In this document: positions 56,701 to 64,000 of the stretch, one piece after another
Layout of the letters: each line of letters starts with the position of its first letter
How positions within the stretch are numbered: the first letter of the stretch is position 1
Assembly: GCA_051453625.1 (NCBI GenBank)
Contig: JBOZIK010000001.1
Coordinates: 1,799,092 to 1,863,091 of the forward strand
Source: Welwitschia mirabilis
Lineage: Eukaryota > Gnetophyta > Gnetopsida > Welwitschiales
Length of the DNA stretch: 64,000 nt
Direction: 5' to 3'
Position numbers and translations under genes: made by a program
The notes under the pieces: generated by a model
What the model saw: only the letters and a program-made list of their open reading frames with translations
Told to the model about the DNA's origin: nothing
Database searches by the model: none

Positions 56701-57560
56701 GCCCCTAATTTCTGAGAAGGTCCATCTTATTGCTTGTTTATTTTTGCTTAAGAGTTTAAGCAAATGAGCTTCTATAAGAAATAATTAATAAATATTAAAA
56801 TGTGGAGTTATCCTCTAAGAAAGCATATCTTAGATCGTTTGATAAAGGTTTAAGTCCTAGGTTGATTTCATTTTGAATGAGAGGGAATGATTATTAAAAT
56901 AAATCTAAGTCATCATCTTTGGAAGAGTGAAAATCAAGTTCCTAGATTTCAAAAAGTCTTTCTATTTTATTCACATGTTCTATTCCTTTATCATTTGATG
57001 TCAACTTCATGACATTAAAGATGTTTAGTTTTATTGTCATGTTGCTAAATAAAATCTTCATTAATCTATTCCTATAATTGATTAAGGCAATTAACATTGC
57101 TAAGAATGGTCTACTTAAAATAAGATGCATTAATTGATTCTCAAGGTTTCCATGTCCAAAACCACAAAATCCAATGGGAAGTAGCAACTATAATCTTAAC
57201 AATAATATCCTCTATAAATCTAATGGTGTTTTTATAAAATTGTTAAATAACTGTAGTTGGAGTTTTATATTCTTAAGCCCTTTCAAGCCTAACACTTTAT
57301 AGGTTCCATAGGCGAGCACATTTACACTAGCCCTTAAGACTAATAAAGCTTAATTAAGTTGCTTATTACCTATGGTTATTGCAATCGTCAGGCATCCCAG
57401 GTCATTGTACTTGGGTGGAAATTGATTGTGAAGGATTTCACTCATCTATTGCACTAAGAAGGTCTTGCTATTCACATTCATGCATCTTTTCACAATGCAC
57501 ATATTCTTAAGGAATTTTGCATAGGAAAGTACTTGCTTAATGGCTTCTAGGAGAGGGATG
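56701..57560 (-). pseudogene. Athila B protease region
   Basis: The minus-strand frame 56942-57187 has LILSRPFLAMLIALINYRN (usual form ILGRPFLAT.GA.ID) and the NMTIKLNIFNVMKL segment shared with Athila A. The surrounding sequence to 57560 is colinear with A (27200-28090) but broken. Confidence 0.65.
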
Positions 57561-59340
57561 TTTACCTTCACTTTAATAAACCTAACTTCCTTAGGATTTG
57601 GTTGAGAACTCATGCGAAGATTTCTTATTTCCTTCAGTTTAGGGTAAAAAGTATTTGAATTTGCATTTGTTGAAGTTGTTGAATAACCTAGGTAATGGAA
57701 TACATGTTCTATTCAAGGATGTTTAATATCAAGAAGTGTTTTTTAGTAATTAACCATGGTTTCAGTTAAGTTAAAATTGGGTTTCCATGAACTTTCTGAT
57801 AAATCCTCGAAGGGGTTGAATGAGGATAATTTTTCATAATTAGAAGTAAAAGGGTGAGAACATGATTATGCATATTAGTTCTTGGCTAATTTTGATTATC
57901 ATATTTTCAAGATAAGTTAGGATGATTTCTCCACATGAGATTATATGTGTTTGAGTAAGGGTGAGGCACTTAGGAATTCTAGTTTCCTTGCTAATTCATC
58001 TATCTGAATGTTGACTTCAAAGTTTTAGAAACCTTAAACATGCTTGTCAATCTAATGGGATGATGGTATCTAGATGTTTTAATGGATTTCTTTCAATTTT
58101 TTGAACTTTTATCTACACTCTCAAGGTATTCACAAACTTCATCCAAAGGCATGCTAAGAAAGGTTTCTCTACTTATCATATTTACTAATTGTTAGTTATC
58201 AGTGAATATTCCATTATAGGAAGCACTTATCTTCTTTCCTAGCTCGCATCTATGTTGGACACATTTTTGAAGCAAGTCTTTAAATCTCTATAGGGGTTGG
58301 GAGAATGTTTCATACTCCTTTTATTCATAGTTTATGAATTCTTTCCTTAGGGCATTCATTTTTTAATTGAAAAATAATTTTGATNNNNNNNNNNNNNNNN
58401 NNNNNNNNNNNNNNNNNNNNNNNNNNNNNNNNNNNNNNNNNNNNNNNNNNNNNNNNNNNNNNNNNNNNNNNNNNNNNNNNNNNNNNNNNNNNNNNNNNNN
58501 NNNNNNNNNNNNNNNNNNNNNNNNNNNNNNNNNNNNNNNNNNNNNNNNNNNNNNNNNNNNNNNNNNNNNNNNNNNNNNNNNNNNNNNNNNNNNNNNNNNN
58601 NNNNNNNNNNNNNNNNNNNNNNNNNNNNNNNNNNNNNNNNNNNNNNNNNNNNNNNNNNNNNNNNNNNNNNNNNNNNNNNNNNNNNNNNNNNNNNNNNNNN
58701 NNNNNNNNNNNNNNNNNNNNNNNNNNNNNNNNNNNNNNNNNNNNNNNNNNNNNNNNNNNNNNNNNNNNNNNNNNNNNNNNNNNNNNNNNNNNNNNNNNNN
58801 NNNNNNNNNNNNNNNNNNNNNNNNNNNNNNNNNNNNNNNNNNNNNNNNNNNNNNNNNNNNNNNNNNNNNNNNNNNNNNNNNNNNNNNNNNNNNNNNNNNN
58901 NNNNNNNNNNNNNNNNNNNNNNNNNNNNNNNNNNNNNNNNNNNNNNNNNNNNNNNNNNNNNNNNNNNNNNNNNNNNNNNNNNNNNNNNNNNNNNNNNNNN
59001 NNNNNNNNNNNNNNNNNNNNNNNNNNNNNNNNNNNNNNNNNNNNNNNNNNNNNNNNNNNCAAGATCTTATGGAAAAGGGTTTTAGGGTGTACAACCAAGA
59101 TTTCACATTTTCTTTTAAAGAAAAAGGAAATAAGATGAGTCTAAAAGAAACATGAATGTTTGGATATTAGGGAATAGTTGATAAGATACATTTGAATTCT
59201 TTTAGATGAAGATATGAGTCCTCAAACTCTAATCCATAAAAATGAGACATGAGTTAAATGGTTAAAGGCTTAAATTCTAGCATCTAGTTTATGGATGGTA
59301 GCATGATGCATGAGGGTGTTCCTATGCATTATGATTAGAG
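57561..59340 (-). pseudogene. Athila B gag remains, with a 675-N gap
   Basis: Colinear with the gag region of copy A (about 28340-29620) on both sides of the gap at 58385-59059. The gap lies just before the part that in A holds the gag core. Compared with A it lacks about 240 bases near 57570 and about 170 bases near 57955, both internal deletions or matching insertions in A. Confidence 0.55.
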
Positions 59341-60397
59341 ATAATCATGAAGGATTTACCTTAGTTAATTTATAGTAACAACAATAATGATAATAGCTTA
59401 TTATTTAACTACCTCTTGGGTAAGATAGTAGGCTATTTCTTGAGAAACAAGATTTTGAGTAGAAGTGACTCCTCTAAATATTTTGTTTGAATTGTAATGT
59501 TGTTATTATTAGGATGTAAGGCTTTGATAATTATTGTTTGGATCATCTTAAGAGAAGGAGACTTGTTCTTATTGGGAATCTTTGGGGTTTGGTTTCCATT
59601 TTAGGATCTTACTTCTTGTATTCTTTTGTGGTTGATAAAGGGATTAATATTATTACAAATTAATCTCTTAGATGCATCATGGGTCTACTACATATAAGAG
59701 TAGGTTTTGGATTATATTTTCATTGAACCTATAATTTACAAAGGTTTTAGGGTCTATACAGAAGATGAAATTAAAAACTGAGGATGTTCTAAGCAGAAAT
59801 GATGGCGATGCCATTGAGGGCAGGCCACAACATTAGTTTGGTTTTGAAATATGTTTTAGTTTTAATATAGAGGTTTAATAAATGCATTAAAAATAATTAC
59901 CATAATAGGATTACAAAGAAATAAAATTGAAATAAAAAATGTAAACAAAATTGAGTGGAATTATGAATTTTTTTTAAAAGGATTTTAATGTTTTACTCAA
60001 AGCCAAAATGAAAAAATAGAAACTTAGAAATGTAGAAAAACATAGAAGAATATATTAAGTATGAAATGTAATGTAAATTTATTAAAACTTTTAAGTTTTT
60101 ACTCCTAAGACAACCTACAACAAAACATTAGGCTTGCATAAAATAAGTTATAAAATAAACTTTAAAGCAAGTTGGATCAATTTGGATTTCAGTAAAATGA
60201 CCAGCAACAACCACTGTAAAGAAGATTAAAGAAACAAATAAAATAAAAAGCAAAATAAACTAGTTTTGATATCATTAGAGAGGATCAGTACCCATCACTA
60301 GAAGAGAAAAAACTATGTATAAAAACTTAGAGAAAAGTAAAGTAGTACTGCTTTAAGTTACTATCATGTCATTATCTCCCTTAATGGTGCTAAAATT
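59341..60397 (-). other. Leader of Athila B with tRNA-Asp-like primer site; intact site for Copia-1
   Basis: It runs without a break through the point where Copia-1 sits in copy A (AAGGATTTACC near 59350). Next to the LTR the minus strand reads TTTTAGCACCATTAAGGGAGA, a decayed tRNA-Asp primer site. No gene. Confidence 0.65.
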
Positions 60398-61731
60398 TGT
60401 TTGTTGTTTTACAATGCCTATATCTAAGACTAAGTTTGCACCTAGTTATTGTTATTTCTCAAGGATACCATGGGAAATAATTTAGAATTTACCATTTTTA
60501 AACTTAATAAAACTTACAAAATTTAAAAAAAGAAAAAAGAAGAAAGAGGTAATTTTAGAGTTTAAGTTAAAACTTTGACTTAAAAGAGAAGGGAAGAAAT
60601 CTAGCTTGAATGTATCATCTATTTATTTCTAAGCAATCCTTTAGACTAATATTTTCCAAGATATTCCTGTAATATAATTAAAACATGAAGTGTTTTTAAC
60701 CCAAATCATGGTAACATTATCACACTTACCATATGAGTAATGGTGAACTCAATTGTCACTTGATCTTAAAATCCTTAAATAATAATAGAAAGTAAGATTC
60801 CTAAGTACTTAAGATCTATAAAGTTAAAAGACTTAGATCAAACATCTAAAAGAGCTTACTCAAATATAATAAAGCTTAATGATTAAATTTCTTCCTAAAT
60901 ATTTTAAAAATAAAATATCTCATAACTAAAAATAAAATACAAATAAATTATGTATTATAGAAATAAAAGCACTTTACAATAAGGGAAGAAAGATGCCAAA
61001 ATAACTTCTTGACAATACTCAAAGACTAGTTTACTTCCCTAAATAGTTGCTTAGAAAGCCATTGGGATTGATACTCCAATGTTCTGTAATTCTCTAAAAT
61101 CAAAGAGGATACACTAAAGGGTTCAAGACCCTTTTATAGGAATAGATGGAATGAGGATTAGCATTAGGTGGATGGTTATATAATCATAACATTAGGTAGT
61201 ATTATTTATATTCTTTTCCAATTGGTAGAACTTCCAATGATGATGTTAACACTTGGCTTCCAAATGCTGTAGCTACTGCTAATCACTATCAATGTCATGC
61301 ATCTCCACTATCATCCTACTCAGCCCTGCTAAATGTTGCTTTGTGAGTCCTCATCATCATCGCTAACTGTTATAAAAAATGCAATTTACTACTAATTTAT
61401 AATTTAACTAAGTTCATAATTACATTTAATTAAATTTTCCATGATAATATAGGAATGTGAGATTTGATGAATTTAACATAGAAGAACTGGTAGTGCTGGT
61501 AGTTCTAGATGATAGCACCAAGGTTTTAACTCTACTAAGCTTTATTTTAAGCAATGTCCTTCAATTTAGCATAAGTATCATAAAGATGTCATGGAAACTC
61601 CATAAGTCCATAATTAATGTAAAAATCAATAGAATACATAGTTTTATGATAACATCTATTACTTTAAAATCTTTTATTAGGATCAATTATTCATTTAACT
61701 TGATCATAATATTAATTTTTACATGTTAATA
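60398..61731 (-). repeat. 5' LTR of Athila B
   Basis: 1334 bp from TGTTTGTTG to GTTAATA, followed by TTATG (61732-61736). It is more like the 5' LTR of A than that LTR is like its own partner at 22040-23413. It carries the non-inverted arrangement. Confidence 0.85.
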
Positions 61732-61736
61732 TTATG

Positions 61737-62330
61737 CTTCCATTGAGGAATGTATAAAGATTGTAAATTGATCCATCTCTAAGGTTATCCAATAGGTCCA
61801 GAAATTTAGTTTATCTATAAGTAAAGAGATATTTAAATTTAATTAATAATTTTCAACCTAAAAAATATGATATTATATTAAGTATAAATTGCTTAATGCA
61901 GAATAAGGAAATTATAAATCATGAGAATTATTAAATAGAAATGAAAAACAATGGTGAAATATTAATCTTGCATAACCGTTTCAAAACTGTTATGGATAAT
62001 ATACTTAAAGCTAAGCATATAGAGAGGAAAATTAAGAATGGATCATTGGTTTATATGGTTTATTAAAAAGTAGCTAATCTAAAGAAAAGAAAAACTTTAG
62101 TAGAGAGTATAGAAATAATTCAAAAATATCTTATATGTATTTACAATAGAGTTAACTAGAATTCCACCTCTTTAAAAAGTTAAGATTTCTATTGATTTGA
62201 TCCCATACACTTAACCAATATTTGAGGAATCATATAGAATGTCTTTTATATAATTAAAAGAATTAAAAATTGAACTTAAAAAATTTTTAACTAAAGATGA
62301 TTCTAACATGACATCATGAGAAGCACTAGC
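61737..62330 (+). pseudogene. Second copy of gypsy G1: protease end and start of reverse transcriptase
   Basis: Colinear with 41024-41610, including the decayed protease stretch around 61870 and the start of the polymerase around 62190-62230. It is interrupted at 62331 by a single LTR and resumes at 63568. Confidence 0.7.
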
Positions 62331-63567
62331 TATTGTGATGCTAATCTGTAGGATTTTGATGGGGTATTTTGAGTACTTTTGTAAGAAATTTATATACATT
62401 TAGATGCATTTCTAATGATTATAAAGGAGATAATCATGGAAACACATAATTCTTGGCATATTTAGAAGCATTTTAGTCATTTTTGACACTTAGCGTTTTG
62501 AAAGAAGAATCAATGATGTAAAAGATTGATTTCTCTTAGCTAGAAGAGTAAGAAAGCCTTCATTCCATGTGTTGTCCCAATGATAGTCAGAACAACAATA
62601 TTTATAACATGGACTAAAACTATGAGGTTGGAAGCTAATTACTCACTTCACCTCTTCTTATGGAGTATTATCCCTAGTGTCATTCCCATGATAGACAGGA
62701 TGAAAACTATTTTGTATGAATGGAAGTGAATTATCTTTGTAAATATGGTTATGTGGCTTATATGGGTTGCTAAGTTTTCTTATCCAATTTCTAGGGTTTT
62801 TCTTCTATAACTTTAATGTAAAATTATAAGTACCCCTTTTTGCCTTCACTCCCATTTCCATATTTTATACTAGTTATTCTTGTGATGGGAGATTGAAGGA
62901 CAGAAGATCCATCCATAGCTACAGAAAGAAGTTGTCATTGGTGACGGACTAAGTATCATCTATTAAGGTGTTGCTACTTTTGTTTGTAAGTGGATGTTAA
63001 TTCATTATTAACCCAAGAACTCTTTTCACTTCTATTATGTGGATTTCCCTTATGGTTTAAGTTGATTATGATTTGGTGATATCTTCATAGTTTATCAAAA
63101 GACAACCTTTGTTAAGGTTGATATCGTTAGTTTAGATCTCGCATTGTATTTCATTTCATTAATTTCTATATTTGCATTTATTCATATTTTAGTTGGTATA
63201 TATTATAGATTATATTGGTTAGGGATAAATGATAGCTCTTCCTAAATGAACTAAATTGTAAGGGCTAATTCTTATGACAGAAGGATTGCAATTCAAATAA
63301 ATTTAGTACACTTGCATTTCATGCATTTGCAGTTCATCATTATTCATCTTTCATTGCATTTACATTATTCTTTATTTTCATTTACTAAATAAAAAAAATA
63401 CTAAAAATACTTTGTAAAATCAACTCTCTAACTTATAGCCTAGTTACTTCAATTAATTATGACATTTAGATTGACTCCCATCTATACTAGTATGCGCTTT
63501 TTTACAAGAATTATGATTTACAAGTTTTGCTTAAAGACTTAAAGATTGTAAAAATTCCCATACAACA
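62331..63567 (+). repeat. Probable solo LTR of the gypsy family, inside G1 reverse transcriptase
   Basis: 1237 bp from TATTGTGATGC to ACAACA, colinear with the LTR at 42358-43604. The polymerase reading continues directly after it, so no internal region is present. The flanking five bases are CTAGC and CCAGT, which differ by two transitions. This weakly supports a decayed target duplication. A solo LTR arises by recombination between the two LTRs of an element. Confidence 0.65.
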
Positions 63568-64000
63568 CCAGTGTTATTTATAAAGAAAAAGGATGGAACA
63601 CTTGGATTATGCATTAACTACAAATAGTTAAGTAAAGTTACAATTAAAAACAAGTAGTTACTACCAAAAATAGATGATCTTTTTGATCCACTTAAGAAAG
63701 TTAAGGTATTTTCAAAACTTAATTTAAAATCTGGATATAATTAACTTCTAATTAAGAAAGAAGATATTTACAAAATAGCTTTTAAAAATTACTATTAACA
63801 TTATAAGTTTATTATCATTCCTTTTGATTTAACTAATGCCCTTACAATATTCATTCTAAGAAAATATTTAATTTTTGCAACTGCATTTATTGATGACATT
63901 ATTATTTATTCTAGTTCTTATGAAGAACTTGAGAAAAATTTGAAAATCATATTATAAATCATAACAAACCATTAATTATATGCTAACATGAAAAGTATTC
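63568..64000 (+). pseudogene. Second copy of gypsy G1: reverse transcriptase continued, running off the window
   Basis: In order: VLFIKKKDGTLGLCINYK, PKIDDLFDPLKKVKVFSKLN, the IAFKN and FIIIPFDLTNA segments, and the polymerase box with IDD kept near 63890, followed by IIIYSSSYEELEK. It is better preserved than the first copy at 41610-42060. The window ends before RNase H. Confidence 0.75.

Larger units (their letters stand above)
45650..61731 (-). mobile_element. Athila-type Ty3/gypsy retrotransposon, copy B, truncated and interrupted by Copia-2
   Basis: Aligns with Athila A from its integrase middle (45650, matching about 25260) to the outer end of its 5' LTR (61731, matching 41018). The 3' part, with integrase end and 3' LTR, is missing. 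The flank after the LTR is TTATG and then G1 protease/polymerase sequence, exactly as in copy A. This points to duplication of an already inserted element. A 675-N gap (58385-59059) lies in gag. Confidence 0.8.

Overview
This window is nuclear DNA of a seed plant, probably one with a large genome. It holds one long open gene, an L-type lectin receptor-like kinase, in AT-rich sequence made mostly of old, nested, broken LTR retrotransposons. The retrotransposon types (Ty1/copia of SIRE/Maximus type, Athila-type Ty3/gypsy, other Ty3/gypsy), the tRNA-Asp and initiator-Met primer sites and the plant receptor kinase all fit a plant. The many ancient, poorly purged insertions would suit a gymnosperm, but the species cannot be named from this sequence. 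There is no sign of bacterial genes, tRNA or rRNA genes, or CRISPR.

Layout. 1-7102: 3' part of a plus-strand gypsy element with a decayed env-like (plant transposon protein) frame, and a 3' LTR broken by gaps. 7103-8946: featureless AT-rich DNA. 8947-10893 (minus): the lectin receptor kinase, intronless and open, but its catalytic Asp is replaced by Asn (HRD to HKN) and its activation segment is short, so it is probably a pseudokinase. 10894-21400: presumed promoter, simple repeats, three assembly gaps and long unrecognised AT-rich DNA. 21400-42357: a gypsy element (G1, plus) split in its protease by Athila copy A (22040-41018, minus, perfect 5-bp target duplication TTATG). Athila A is itself split by a SIRE-type copia (Copia-1, 29642-38685, plus). 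42358-45650: a gypsy LTR with primer site and a gag-like leader, inserted in the RNase H part of G1. 45650-64000: a second, diverged copy of the Athila plus G1 block (Athila B, truncated in integrase), split at another site by a second SIRE-type copia (Copia-2, 47016-56111). The G1 reverse transcriptase of this block is split by a single gypsy LTR.

How the parts relate. The two Athila/G1 blocks share the same insertion point, the same TTATG flank and shared changes in the LTR. They therefore look like two halves of a segmental (tandem-like) duplication with a period near 20.7 kb, and not like independent insertions. Each block is the empty-site control for the copia insertion in the other. 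No element looks able to move. Most reading frames are broken by isolated nonsense codons, in line with long-term methylation-driven C-to-T decay.

Limits. Fourteen N-gaps interrupt the window. Five of the six gaps that are exactly 100 N long have the same sequence on both sides, so several apparent local duplications may be unmerged contig ends. Identity statements are by eye.
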